Shown in pieces: positions 17,161-26,207 of a stretch of DNA of 64,000 nt. The notes under the pieces were generated by a model. That model made no database searches. It was not told the DNA's origin and saw nothing but the letters and a program-made list of their open reading frames with translations. Position numbers and translations under genes: made by a program. The DNA comes from Deltaproteobacteria bacterium (GTDB lineage: Bacteria > Desulfobacterota > Binatia > HRBIN30 > CADEER01): the NCBI GenBank assembly GCA_029262455.1, contig JAJCZJ010000085.1:56353-120352 (forward strand), written 5' to 3'. Positions within the stretch are counted from its first letter, which is position 1; every line of letters starts with the position of its first letter.

Positions 17161-17834
17161 GCCTGTTGCCGTAGAGGTGTATCGGCGAGCGGAGTCAGCG
17201 CCTGCCTCAGTTTCATCATTCCGTCACGAATTCTCGTCTTTACAGTGCCCAGGGGTTGGCCAAGTTGTGCCGCTATCTGAGCATGAGTCAGGCCCTTGTA
17301 AAACGCCAATTCGATCGCGTGGCGCTGCTGCTCGGAGAGGGTCATGAGGGCGCTGCGAACGAGGCGGCGCTGCTCAGCGCAAATGCTCACGTCAGATGGA
17401 TCCGGCTCATCGGACCGAATCGCGCACGCCGCTGCGTCCAAAGGCTCCGTGTTGGCGTGACGGCGTCGCGCCCGCACGGCATCGATCGCCCTGCTCCGCG
17501 TCATATTGAGCAGCCACGCCATCACATTGCCCTTCGTTGAATCGTACGTACTCGCACGCCGCCAACACTGCGAGAAGACTTCAATGACGACGTCCTCCGC
17601 CGACGACGGATCGTCGAGGATTCGCACCGCGAGCCCGAAGACTTGGGATCGCGTCGCATCATAGAGTTCAGCCATCGCCTGCTGATCGCCCGAGGCTAAG
17701 CGCACAACCAAGCGAACCTTGGCGACGTCTTCTAGATCGTCCAGTTGTCGAGATCTGCCCACCACTGGGCGAAGCCGTACCACCCGGGATCGGGATCTAG
17801 CAAGTCTCGGCTCCCGAGCAATTCTTCGCGTCAC
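17157..17834 (-). CDS. ECF-family RNA polymerase sigma factor
   Basis: About 225 residues with sigma region 2 (LASGDQQAMAELYDATRSQVFGLAVRIL ... AEDVVIEVFSQCWRRA) and region 4 (LSEQQRHAIELAFYKGLTHAQIAAQLGQPLGTVKTR), typical of the RpoE/SigK type paired with ChrR-like anti-sigmas. The GTG at 17834 (or 17840) is preferred because AGGG lies at suitable distance and the upstream in-frame extension to 18092 is in the divergent intergenic region and neighbouring gene. Co-transcribed with the anti-sigma factor, divergent from the TPR/DUF4331 genes, which are its most likely targets. Confidence 0.87.
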   Translation of the reverse strand: MTRRIAREPRLARSRSRVVRLRPVVGRSRQLDDLEDVAKVRLVVRLASGDQQAMAELYDATRSQVFGLAVRILDDPSSAEDVVIEVFSQCWRRASTYDSTKGNVMAWLLNMTRSRAIDAVRARRRHANTEPLDAAACAIRSDEPDPSDVSICAEQRRLVRSALMTLSEQQRHAIELAFYKGLTHAQIAAQLGQPLGTVKTRIRDGMMKLRQALTPLADTPLRQQA

Positions 17835-17867
17835 ACTCACACCCTGTCTACGCAGCCGCGGTGATTT

Positions 17868-17905
17868 TGGATTGCAGCAATTTTCGCTGGATTGTCCCAA
17901 TCCAG
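17868..17905. promoter_or_regulatory. Inverted repeat plus extra half-site in the sigma / TPR divergent region
   Basis: A perfect 8-base inverted repeat CTGGATTG / CAATCCAG with a TCC centre (17887-17905), and a further TGGATTG half-site 20 bases upstream (17868-17874). The arrangement, near two helical turns, lies between the divergent sigma-factor and TPR genes. It could be a regulator operator or mark overlapping promoters; no match to a standard RpoE -35 could be confirmed. Confidence 0.5.
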
Positions 17906-17946
17906 TCCGAATTTCGCGCCGTAGGAAGAGGCAGACGGAGGAAGCG

Positions 17947-19377
17947 ATGAAAACCACCATCACCCCCCAGAGAACAACCATTTTCGCCGCGGCAATTCGC
18001 ACGACATGCGCGACGACAATCGCCAGCCTCGTTTGCTGGGGCGCTCTATTGCCTCCGGACCCCGCGGCAGGACACACCAGCCACGAGATCACGGCATGCG
18101 ACCTGGCGCTGACCCGTCACGACGGTGAGGCCAAGATCGACCAGGAGATTCGGGCTCATCAGGCAGCTCTCCGTCCAGAACTCGCAAACACACACGGCCC
18201 CGCCTCTATCCCAAGTCGTGCGACTACGACGAGAGCAAAGGGAACGGTGAGTCAACTCGAACGACTGGGATGGGCGTTTGTCGCCAAGGCTCGCGAAAGT
18301 CTCGACCCCGGCTACTACCTGATGGCCGGGCGCTCCGCTGATTGTCTCGACTCGATCGAAGAAAACCGGCCGGAGGCCTTGCTGCTGCGTGGTCACGTCC
18401 TGCACAGCCTGCACCGCTTCCGCGAAGCAGAGGCTGTCGCTACCAACCTCGTGCAGATCCGCGGCGACTGGTTCGATCATGCAGTGCTCGGCGATGCCCT
18501 CATGGAAATCGGTCGCCTCGACCAAGCCGCCAAACACTACCAGCAGATGATGGATGTGCGTCCCGGACCGCAATCGTACAGCCGCGCGGCTCATATGCGC
18601 TGGCTTCGCGGCGATCTGAAAGGCGCGATTCAACTCATGCAGATGGCGGTGCGCGCTGTCTCTCCGCGAACCCCCGAGTCGGCAGCATGGATGCACTCCC
18701 GCTTGGCGCACTACCAGCTCATGAGCGGCGACGTGGCAAACGCACAACGCAGCGCCCAACAGGGATTGCAGATTTCCCCCGACTATCCAGCAGCCCTCCT
18801 CATCAAGGCGAAGGCATTTCTGGCGCAGAACAACTTTGACGCCGCGCTTCCACTGCTGCGCAACGCCGTCGCACGCAACCCGATGCCGAACTACCAATGG
18901 CTGTTGCTCGAGGCGCTCGAGCTGAGCGGCCAAGTGTCGGAAGCCGGCTCGGAAGCCGGCTCGGAAGCCGGCTCGGTACGCAGTCGCCTGCAAGCCGCGG
19001 GGCCGCAAAACGATCCACGAACGGCATCCCTCTACCTCGCGACTTCGAAGGGAGATGTCGTCAAGGCGCTACGCCTAGCCGAGGCTGAACTCGAACAACG
19101 ACAGGACGTTCACTCCTATGACGCCCTCGCTTGGGCGCTCGCCGCCAACGGCAAATACGAGTCTGCCGAGGCTGCCATCAAGTCAGCACTCGCCGAGGGC
19201 ACTGACGATCCGCGCATTTTCTTTCACGCGGCGTTCATCGCCGAGCATCGCGGGCATCTTCTCGCCGCCGCAAAACATCTCAACCGTGCATTACCAGGTC
19301 GGCCGGCACTCCTGCCATCAGAACAAAAGCAGCTCATCGACCTTCAAAACCGGCTTAGCAGCCCGACGGCGAGCTAA
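17947..19377 (+). CDS. Secreted tetratricopeptide-repeat protein
   Basis: A 476-residue protein with a hydrophobic N-terminal export signal (roughly residues 12-36) and a chain of TPR helices, for example ALLLRGHVLHSLHRFREAEA, HAVLGDALMEIGRLDQAAKH and ALLIKAKAFLAQNNFDAALP. TPRs act as protein-binding scaffolds, here probably periplasmic. The ATG at 17947 follows GGAGGAAG; the in-frame extension back to 17719 antisense to the sigma gene is rejected. A three-fold 12-base tandem repeat (18937-18972) inserts SEAG-SEAG-SEAG between two helices. Followed at 36 bases by the DUF4331 gene. Confidence 0.8.
   Translation: MKTTITPQRTTIFAAAIRTTCATTIASLVCWGALLPPDPAAGHTSHEITACDLALTRHDGEAKIDQEIRAHQAALRPELANTHGPASIPSRATTTRAKGTVSQLERLGWAFVAKARESLDPGYYLMAGRSADCLDSIEENRPEALLLRGHVLHSLHRFREAEAVATNLVQIRGDWFDHAVLGDALMEIGRLDQAAKHYQQMMDVRPGPQSYSRAAHMRWLRGDLKGAIQLMQMAVRAVSPRTPESAAWMHSRLAHYQLMSGDVANAQRSAQQGLQISPDYPAALLIKAKAFLAQNNFDAALPLLRNAVARNPMPNYQWLLLEALELSGQVSEAGSEAGSEAGSVRSRLQAAGPQNDPRTASLYLATSKGDVVKALRLAEAELEQRQDVHSYDALAWALAANGKYESAEAAIKSALAEGTDDPRIFFHAAFIAEHRGHLLAAAKHLNRALPGRPALLPSEQKQLIDLQNRLSSPTAS
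18937..18976 (+). repeat. In-frame 12-base tandem repeat (3 copies)
   Basis: The unit TCGGAAGCCGGC occurs three times without a mismatch and begins a fourth. It encodes SEAG repeats in the TPR protein and keeps frame, so copy-number change would lengthen a flexible linker without breaking the gene. Confidence 0.85.
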
Positions 19378-19412
19378 GACAACCCACCCAACCAGAGACG
19401 GAGGAACCTCTC

Positions 19413-20960
19413 ATGCACAACAAAGTCCCCAGATACGCAGCTGTGATTCTAGCCTTTGCGCTGGCAATCACCCCAACCGTGGTCACCGCGTCGAGCCATA
19501 TGGATGCGCCGCTGATCACCCTCGACGACGCCGCCAACACCACCGACGTCTACGCCTTCCGCAGCAGCAGTGACGGGGTCGACTATCTATCCACCGCTGT
19601 CGCCGTCTACCCATTCGAGGACCCAGGCATCGGCCCCAACAAGTACAACTTCGACGATCAGGTCCGCTACGAGATCCACGTCCTGCTCGGCGACGACGTC
19701 GCGAGCGGCCGGTCCACGCTGACCTACCGCTTCGCGTTCGAGACCTCGTTCAAGAACCAGAACACAATCCTGCAGTCGTATCTCGGTGTCGTCGAGAACG
19801 TCGATGACGCCAACCAGAACCTGACCCAAACCTACACGGTCACCAAGATCGATCGCCGCGACGGCAGCGAAACCGTCATCGGCTCAGGTGTCGTGCCTCC
19901 AAACAATCAGGGGATCGCGACACCGTACTACAATCAGAACGTCGATGGAGAGATGCCGGCACTGGATGGAGTTGCCAACAGCACCGACCTCGACCGCTAC
20001 ACAACGCAGGCGATTGCTTCCCTAGACGATGGCGGACGCGCATTCGCCGGCCAGCGCGACGACGGCTTCTACGCTGACATTCAGGCGGTCTTCGATCTTC
20101 TGCAGCTCCGCGATCCCGGTCTCGACTCACAGAAGGGTTTCAACGTCCACACCATCGCTCTCGACATCCCGACCGATCAGATCGGCGGCGACCAACAAGT
20201 CGTCGCGGTCTATGCCAGCACCAGTCGGCCGCGCATGTCGGTTCTCCCGACGTGTGCCGGTGACGCCAACCTCAACGGTGAAGTGCGCGTCAACGAGCTC
20301 GTCCTCGCGGTGAACAACGCGCTCAACGGGTGTCCGAACATCCCACTCGAATACGTCCAGGTCGGACGCCAGGGCAATCCACTCTTCAACGAGGGATTCG
20401 TCGCAATCGCTGACAAGGACCTGTACAGCCGAACCGCCCCGACAGCCGATGCCGAGATGTTTGCAAAGTACGCCCTGCAGCCCGAGCTGGCGGCGCTGAT
20501 CAACGCCATCGTATTCGGCGGAGACGGACCAGCAGCCGAGACCGACAGGACCGACATCGCAGGGATCTTCATCCCCGACGTCATCAAAGTCGATCTCTCG
20601 ACCGGGCCGGCACGGCTCGCCGGTGGCGGCGCCGATCACCCAACGAATCCCGATGATTCCGGCTTCTCACGCCTCAGTGTCTTCGGTGGCGACGCGTTGG
20701 TCTCCACCGTTCAGGCCGGACTGCCTGGATTCGATCCTGGAACCATCCCAGGTGGCTGGCCAAACGGCCGGCGATTCGGCGACGATGTTCTGGACATCGC
20801 GGTAACCGCAGCAATCAGCGACTTGCGCAGCGACCCCCTGGTCATCAACGGCCCCGCCGGCGACAACGTCAACGCCAACGACATCGCTTACAACAAGGTG
20901 TTTCCGTACGCCGCGACGCCGCTGAATGGTCGCAACCATCAGCACGACGGCTCCAACTAG
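19413..20960 (+). CDS. DUF4331 secreted protein with a dockerin-like EF-hand insert
   Basis: A 515-residue exported protein. A signal peptide (residues 1-26, ending in VVTA) precedes SSHMDAPLITLDDAANTTD, the hallmark opening of DUF4331. Further family blocks are GPNKYNFDDQVRYEI and IPTDQIGGDQ. Near residue 288 an insert GDANLNGEVRVNELVLAVNNALNG resembles a single dockerin/EF-hand calcium loop, interrupting the DUF4331 fold. Function of DUF4331 is unknown; genomes often place it beside TPR and HupE-type genes, as here. GGAGGA precedes the ATG, and the gene sits downstream of an ECF-sigma/ChrR divergent promoter region. Confidence 0.85.
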   Translation: MHNKVPRYAAVILAFALAITPTVVTASSHMDAPLITLDDAANTTDVYAFRSSSDGVDYLSTAVAVYPFEDPGIGPNKYNFDDQVRYEIHVLLGDDVASGRSTLTYRFAFETSFKNQNTILQSYLGVVENVDDANQNLTQTYTVTKIDRRDGSETVIGSGVVPPNNQGIATPYYNQNVDGEMPALDGVANSTDLDRYTTQAIASLDDGGRAFAGQRDDGFYADIQAVFDLLQLRDPGLDSQKGFNVHTIALDIPTDQIGGDQQVVAVYASTSRPRMSVLPTCAGDANLNGEVRVNELVLAVNNALNGCPNIPLEYVQVGRQGNPLFNEGFVAIADKDLYSRTAPTADAEMFAKYALQPELAALINAIVFGGDGPAAETDRTDIAGIFIPDVIKVDLSTGPARLAGGGADHPTNPDDSGFSRLSVFGGDALVSTVQAGLPGFDPGTIPGGWPNGRRFGDDVLDIAVTAAISDLRSDPLVINGPAGDNVNANDIAYNKVFPYAATPLNGRNHQHDGSN

Positions 20961-20975
20961 ACGATCGTCCCCCAA

Positions 20976-21009
20976 GGGGCGGAGTCCCATCTCCGAGGGG
21001 CCCCGCCCC
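20976..21009 (+). terminator. Possible hairpin attenuator between DUF4331 and the next gene
   Basis: GC-rich stem GGGGCGG / CCGCCCC (20976-20982 and 21003-21009) with an inner GGAG-TCCCAT-CTCC stem. No T-run follows, so it is a weak terminator or an mRNA-stabilising hairpin rather than a clear terminator. Confidence 0.4.
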
Positions 21010-21031
21010 ACCCTCAACCAAAGAGGATTCA

Positions 21032-21598
21032 ATGATCAAACATCGCAAGAACGTGGCAACCCACTGCGCAATGATGATCGCCCTGATCACATCAACCACC
21101 GTCACAACGTGGGCCCATGACCCCGGGCTCTCGTCCGCTGTCGTCCGATGGGGAGATCGTTCAATTACGGCCCACATCGAGGTAGCAGCCAAGGACGTCG
21201 CACCATTCGTGCCCTTTGACGACGATGCAAACGGCAAACTGAGTGATTCCGAGCTGCGAAGGGCGGCCACGGATCTCGAGCACTTCGCCGTTGAATCGCT
21301 GGAATTGCGCGTCGACAACACGCCGTTGGGGGATCCCCGTGTCCGCCTATATATGGGCGACGAGGGAGCTGAACTCATCATGCGGCTCGAGTACGACTTG
21401 GGCGCCGCTCTGGCGAACAAGCACTTACACGTCCAATCCGGACTCGTCCAAAAGATGGCGCACGGCCACCGGCAACTGGTTCGCATGATCGATCGCGATG
21501 GCCGAGTCACTAGCTCGAGCTTGCTCCACCGCGGAGCGAATTCACTGACTACCGTCCCCACCAAAGGAAAAAGCTCCCGATCACAGGATGAAAAGTAG
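21032..21598 (+). CDS. Secreted protein resembling the ectodomain of HupE/UreJ-type proteins
   Basis: A 188-residue exported protein: signal peptide through about residue 28 (ending TTWA), then HDPGLSSAVVRW, an opening I associate with the extracytoplasmic part of HupE/UreJ_2-type membrane proteins. A DDDANGKLSDSEL segment (near residue 64) looks like an EF-hand loop. The multi-helix HupE membrane domain is absent; the C-terminus is basic and polar and ends soon after. It follows the DUF4331 gene with a clear AGAGGA site. Role unknown; metal or calcium binding in the periplasm is a reasonable guess. Confidence 0.6.
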   Translation: MIKHRKNVATHCAMMIALITSTTVTTWAHDPGLSSAVVRWGDRSITAHIEVAAKDVAPFVPFDDDANGKLSDSELRRAATDLEHFAVESLELRVDNTPLGDPRVRLYMGDEGAELIMRLEYDLGAALANKHLHVQSGLVQKMAHGHRQLVRMIDRDGRVTSSSLLHRGANSLTTVPTKGKSSRSQDEK

Positions 21599-21745
21599 CA
21601 CCCTGTTCGACCCACCCCCAACAAACTACACTGGCCGCAACAAACGGAAGCAACACCGGTACGAAAAGACAAGTTGACGTTGAGCTGCCGAATGAAAGAT
21701 AAGGGCCTGGGCACTTATTGATGTAATCCAGACTCAGGAGCAGCC

Positions 21746-24052
21746 GTGACGACGACGCAACGCATCTTCACCACGATCGTGATCACCACTCTAGTCCAGC
21801 TGACTACGGCAAACGCAGGTCATGCGGCGCCACCTGTGATCAACTCCTTCACCGCGTCGCTCGACCTCTCGGTGAACGCCGAAGGCTCGAACAAAGTCGA
21901 TCTGTCGTGGAACACCTCGGGCGGTTACTGGCTCGCTTACATCTACGAAGACATCGGCTTTCAACCGCTCAACGGATCCACCTCGGTCTTCCCGAGCGCC
22001 GGCATCCGTCGCTACACGCTGGTTGTCAACAACGCAGCGTTGGAAACGACGACAAAGACGATTGAAATTGAGATTCCTGCGCTCGAGCCGCCTCAGCTAA
22101 CAATTTCCGACGGCGGCCAAAGTGCGAACCCAATCACGATCGACATGTTCGCACCCCCACCTCTGACTCTCTCGTGGGACGACCGTCCGAGCTTCGTCCT
22201 GATCAAGAAACCCGATGGCAGCAACGCCATCAATCCCTCATCCGACAACGAAGCGTTTTGGTCCGCCACGAGCTACGACATCGATCCAAACGACCTTCAA
22301 CTCGGCAACAACATCTTCACAGTCCGGTACTGCATCGTCACCGACTTCACATCGTTTGAAGAGATGGAGTTTCTTTGCAGCGCCCCCGCCCAGGCCATTG
22401 TCTACAAGGGGCCGTCTCGATTCGACGGCCGCTTTCGGGAGGTCCTGACCCCGGGCTCAGATTTCACGCTAACCTGGGGCTCCACTGGCCACTTTTGGCA
22501 TATTTCGTCCCCATCCCTCGGAATCGCGCAGTTCGTCTCCGGGCCAACGAGCTTCCAATTGACCAACCTCCCAGCCGGGATTCATGACATAACCCTAGTC
22601 ACCTGTGTACTCACCAGCGGCGGCGAGTGCAGCAACGCGCCCAACGTCGGCGATCCGATTACAGACACGAAACAACTCATTGTCTCGAGCACACAACCAT
22701 CTTGGACAACAAGAGCATGGAGCGATGATTTCTCGTCCCTCAACGTCCATCCATCCTGGAAATTCGGACTCCACGGTCTCCCCCTCGACACGCTGATTGA
22801 TTCTACGAACGACATCTGGAGCATGGGCGAATTCAGTCAGTCCATCGCGCACGTAGACAACGGACAAATGACGAGTCACGAGGTCCCCTTGCTGCGCGTG
22901 TTGCAGGGCTCGAAGTTCCGGAAAGTCGCGCCCTTCGGCGGATTCGGGGTAGCACCGACGCCGATCACGATTCTCGGAGAAAGGATCATCGAGAGCGTCG
23001 GACCAAACGGCGAGCGTTACATCTGGTTTACCCAAGGCGGCGAGCTACTCTCGAAAGAACCCGCAACCAATCATAGTCGCATCGGCCGCTTCTATGCGGA
23101 CGGTGTAGACGATCCATCAACCCAGGATGACGACCGCTTTTGCATGTACAATGTTCCGGGATCCGGCAACGAGGTGATCGGTCTCGCCTGGGACGGTAAC
23201 CCCGACTGGCTCCAAACTCGGATCTGGTTCGCCGAGTCGCAGCCGAGCGCTACGGGAAGCATCGCCCAAGGTGACATCGTGACGTTTCCGGACGGCGGCA
23301 TCACCTCGTTCGCTCCGTCTGAGCTGCCATGTGAGAATTTCTTGGACTATTCTCAGGCGCAACCCAACTCCGCGCACCAGTACTGCCAAAGCGGCCAGAC
23401 CACCGGCTGTTTTCAACGCGTCGGCCTGCCCAATTCCTTCGGTCCGTCGCACTTGATCTACGACCAAGTCAATGACGCCATCTGGTTTACGGAATTCTAC
23501 GGCGACTCTCTCGGTCGCTACGACATCATCTCCGACAGCATCGACCGCTACCCCCTGCCAACGTCCAGCAGGCCCGGTCCAATCTCCTTCTTGTACGCAT
23601 CGGCGATCTGGCAGGTGCGACAGGATGCGAACTACGTGTACTTCAGCGAGTGGCAGGACGCAGGCGTCGCTCGTTTCGACAAGAGTGCGCCGCCAAATAC
23701 CTGCAAGACTCTCGACGCCAATGGAAACAACCCTTGCATCGACGAAATTCACATACCGTTGGGCAGCAACGACATGTTCGGTCACTCGATTGAGCTGAGC
23801 GGCAACCAACTGTGGTTTACCCTGGACAATCCGGTCGCCTCGTCACTAGAGCGCGATGGCACCCTTCTCGGGTACATCGACACCTCGTCTTGGCAAAGTG
23901 GCGTCCTGTACACGGACGTCGCGGCCGACTCCGGTGGAATCCGCCATTCCGTCGGCCCCGCCGGGTTCACCGGCATCTCGATCAACTCCGCGGGCAACCG
24001 CATCGTTGTGAACGAGTTCTTGCGTCAACAGATCATCGAGTTGGTTCAGTAG
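21746..24052 (+). CDS. Large secreted protein with a streptogramin-lyase-like beta-propeller
   Basis: A 768-residue exported protein starting at GTG with CAGGAG upstream. Residues 1-28 form a signal peptide (ending GHAAPP). The first half contains repeated beta-sandwich-like segments; the second half has propeller-type blades such as IWFTEFYGDSLGRYDIISD, YVYFSEWQDAGVARFD and LWFTLDNPVASSLERDGTLLGYID, similar to virginiamycin B lyase / NHL-like propellers. No catalytic residues can be assigned confidently. It starts about 150 bases after the HupE-like gene; membership of the same transcript is unclear. Confidence 0.65.
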   Translation: MTTTQRIFTTIVITTLVQLTTANAGHAAPPVINSFTASLDLSVNAEGSNKVDLSWNTSGGYWLAYIYEDIGFQPLNGSTSVFPSAGIRRYTLVVNNAALETTTKTIEIEIPALEPPQLTISDGGQSANPITIDMFAPPPLTLSWDDRPSFVLIKKPDGSNAINPSSDNEAFWSATSYDIDPNDLQLGNNIFTVRYCIVTDFTSFEEMEFLCSAPAQAIVYKGPSRFDGRFREVLTPGSDFTLTWGSTGHFWHISSPSLGIAQFVSGPTSFQLTNLPAGIHDITLVTCVLTSGGECSNAPNVGDPITDTKQLIVSSTQPSWTTRAWSDDFSSLNVHPSWKFGLHGLPLDTLIDSTNDIWSMGEFSQSIAHVDNGQMTSHEVPLLRVLQGSKFRKVAPFGGFGVAPTPITILGERIIESVGPNGERYIWFTQGGELLSKEPATNHSRIGRFYADGVDDPSTQDDDRFCMYNVPGSGNEVIGLAWDGNPDWLQTRIWFAESQPSATGSIAQGDIVTFPDGGITSFAPSELPCENFLDYSQAQPNSAHQYCQSGQTTGCFQRVGLPNSFGPSHLIYDQVNDAIWFTEFYGDSLGRYDIISDSIDRYPLPTSSRPGPISFLYASAIWQVRQDANYVYFSEWQDAGVARFDKSAPPNTCKTLDANGNNPCIDEIHIPLGSNDMFGHSIELSGNQLWFTLDNPVASSLERDGTLLGYIDTSSWQSGVLYTDVAADSGGIRHSVGPAGFTGISINSAGNRIVVNEFLRQQIIELVQ

Positions 24053-24086
24053 CTTATCGGAGCAGGCGCCACCGCGGCGATCGGAA

Positions 24087-26075
24087 TCAACGCTCTTCGC
24101 GGTAACCGAGCATGCGCAGCGCGTTCTCCTGCGCGGGGCTCAGCGTCTGCGCCTGCCGCATCGGCTTCTTTTCCGGCGGGACATCCAATCGGGCAACGAG
24201 GTCGGGCCGGGCCGCGGCGAGGTCGACCTTCTCCGCCGGATCGTCCCGCAGGTTGTACAAGTACGAGCGCCCCTGTGGCGCCGAGATCAGCTTCCAGTCG
24301 CCGTCGCGCACCGCGTAGCGCTGGGTGTCGCCGTAGAGCAGGTTCCAGAAAGTCAGTCGCCTCGGCGTGATCGGCGTATCGAGATTCTGGCCGGCCGAAG
24401 GCAATCCGGCGGCCGCCAACAAGGTCGGGGCGATGTCGGCCAGCGAGACGAGCGCATCTTCACTCGTGCCGGGCTCGCGGTCGCCCAGGCCACGGATCAC
24501 GAGCGGCACGCGCACGAGCTCATCATAGAGACTATGGCCGTGCTCAAAACCACCGTGATCGGAGAACTCCTCTCCGTGATCGGCCGTCAGCACGACCAAC
24601 TTGTCGCCCGGCAAGGCGTCGATCGTGTCCAATACTCTGTCGATCGCCTGGTCGATGTGGCGCACTTCATTGTCGTAAACCCGCCGAGCTTCGTCCGTGC
24701 CGACGACGTGTTCGCGAACCAGCTCGACACCATCTCCAGCACTCAACTGCACCTGCAGCCGGCGCGACAGATCGCTCGCATCCGAATGTCGGTACGGCAA
24801 GTGGCAATCGAGAAAGTGCAACCACACAAAGAGTGGGCGGTCACGGCGACTGTCGAGCACCTGTGCGAAGCTATCGGCCAGCACCTTCGCATCGCCGAAT
24901 AACCGCCTGCCGATGAATCCGGCACTGGTGAGTAGATCTGGCACCAGCACGCGGGCGACCGGATCCGTCGCCGAAACCGGTACGGCGTAGGAAGTACGGT
25001 CGAGAGCGTACTCGACGTGTGCGAATCCGCGATCGATGCCAAAGGTCCGGCTCACGAAGGCATTGGGCGAGAGAATCGCAGCGGTATCGTAGCCACTTTC
25101 AGCCAGGTGTTCGGCCAGCGTCGCCACATCGGGATCAATTCCGGCAATCCCGCCTCTGTCCAGCAACACGGCACCATGCCCCGACGGTTGCTGCCCCGTG
25201 AGAACCGTGGCCAACGAAGGCAGCGTCCAAGGCGACGGGGCCTGCGCACTCGTGAAGGCAACTCCGGCCGCGTGCAGCCGTTGATAGCTCTTCATCGTCG
25301 CCGCAGTATCGGCACGCAACGTATCGACCGTGACCAAAAAGATATCCGGCTGCGCAGAGTCAGGACCGGAAGCGCTCCAGTCGGGGGCAACATCAGCACG
25401 TGGCCAAATACCGACCGCGACAACCAAGGCTGCGGCAATGGGCAACGACAGCGGCCGCGAACAAAGAGACACCAAGCCAGCGAACAACGCCAAGACCAGC
25501 AGGCATGCCGTGAAAGGCGGCAAACCCGCCGCAATTCCCGCCGCGGCTTCCGTCCCGTCGATCGCAACCACCCGCCCGCCGGCGCGCATCACGAGCGCCA
25601 ACATCGAGGCCAACGCGAAGCCGGTAGCGATCTCGAAACCCGAAGGGATGACACGCCCGCCGCGACGCGCCCGCAACATTCCGCCGACGAGCACACCACC
25701 AGCAACGACCATCGTCAGGATCGGCCCCAACCCCGGGCCGCGATTCAAGAGTGCGTTGCCAACCAGCCGAGCCACGACCACGGCCACAGGCAAGTGCAGC
25801 GCGACAGCTACGTACACCCGCAAGCGCCCTTCCTCAGGCGTAGCCCGCCGCATCAATTCAAACAGAAGGAAGGTACCGCCGATCAAACCAATCGCCGAGC
25901 CGACGATGTCGAACAAGGGCTGCACGTCGAAAGAGATGCGCGCCAAAACCAACTCACAGCCCCAGACGAGTATCGCGACAGCCAGAACCTGCGTCCCGGT
26001 CGGCTGCCAATCGGCCGGCGCAAGCGCGCTCTCAACGACCCCCTTCTGTTCTGGGGACATGATCTCGCGCTGCAT
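24087..26075 (-). CDS. Membrane-anchored sulfatase/alkaline-phosphatase-superfamily enzyme
   Basis: A 662-residue protein with about six to seven membrane segments in residues 28-225, then a sulfatase-fold domain facing outward. Asp251 in FLVTVDTLRAD and the late TADHGEEFSDHGGFEHG segment supply metal ligands. The nucleophile position reads WTLPS (Thr284), not the C/S-x-P-x-R of formylglycine sulfatases, so a Thr-based phosphotransferase or phosphodiesterase is more likely than a sulfatase. A second in-frame ATG at residue 6 may be the true start. Isolated gene, convergent with the propeller gene; substrate unknown. Confidence 0.75.
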   Translation of the reverse strand: MQREIMSPEQKGVVESALAPADWQPTGTQVLAVAILVWGCELVLARISFDVQPLFDIVGSAIGLIGGTFLLFELMRRATPEEGRLRVYVAVALHLPVAVVVARLVGNALLNRGPGLGPILTMVVAGGVLVGGMLRARRGGRVIPSGFEIATGFALASMLALVMRAGGRVVAIDGTEAAAGIAAGLPPFTACLLVLALFAGLVSLCSRPLSLPIAAALVVAVGIWPRADVAPDWSASGPDSAQPDIFLVTVDTLRADTAATMKSYQRLHAAGVAFTSAQAPSPWTLPSLATVLTGQQPSGHGAVLLDRGGIAGIDPDVATLAEHLAESGYDTAAILSPNAFVSRTFGIDRGFAHVEYALDRTSYAVPVSATDPVARVLVPDLLTSAGFIGRRLFGDAKVLADSFAQVLDSRRDRPLFVWLHFLDCHLPYRHSDASDLSRRLQVQLSAGDGVELVREHVVGTDEARRVYDNEVRHIDQAIDRVLDTIDALPGDKLVVLTADHGEEFSDHGGFEHGHSLYDELVRVPLVIRGLGDREPGTSEDALVSLADIAPTLLAAAGLPSAGQNLDTPITPRRLTFWNLLYGDTQRYAVRDGDWKLISAPQGRSYLYNLRDDPAEKVDLAAARPDLVARLDVPPEKKPMRQAQTLSPAQENALRMLGYREER

Positions 26076-26173
26076 CGTCGAAGCTTAGCAACACTGAGTC
26101 TGCCGTCCACCGAGAATCCGAGAGATCCGAGGCCGATCGGCCCACGCGACAACGGGCCAATCCACCACGGTCA

Positions 26174-26207
26174 TTGACTTCTCCACCTAGCTAGCTAACT
26201 TAGCTAG
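26174..26207 (+). promoter_or_regulatory. Leaderless-type promoter and palindromic operator of TA module 1
   Basis: TTGACT (26174-26179), a 16-base spacer and TAACTT (26196-26201), ending 6 bases before the antitoxin ATG, so transcription would begin at or near the start codon. The flanking repeated TAGCTAG elements (26187-26207) form an inverted repeat suitable for antitoxin binding. Confidence 0.6.

Noticed and set aside
18937..18976. Possible CRISPR-like repeat
   Set aside because: Units are contiguous 12-mers without spacers and are in frame inside a TPR gene.
25017..26177. 386-codon open frame antisense to the sulfatase-fold gene
   Set aside because: Arg/Gln/His-rich low-information translation typical of a shadow frame; the opposite strand carries clear motifs.
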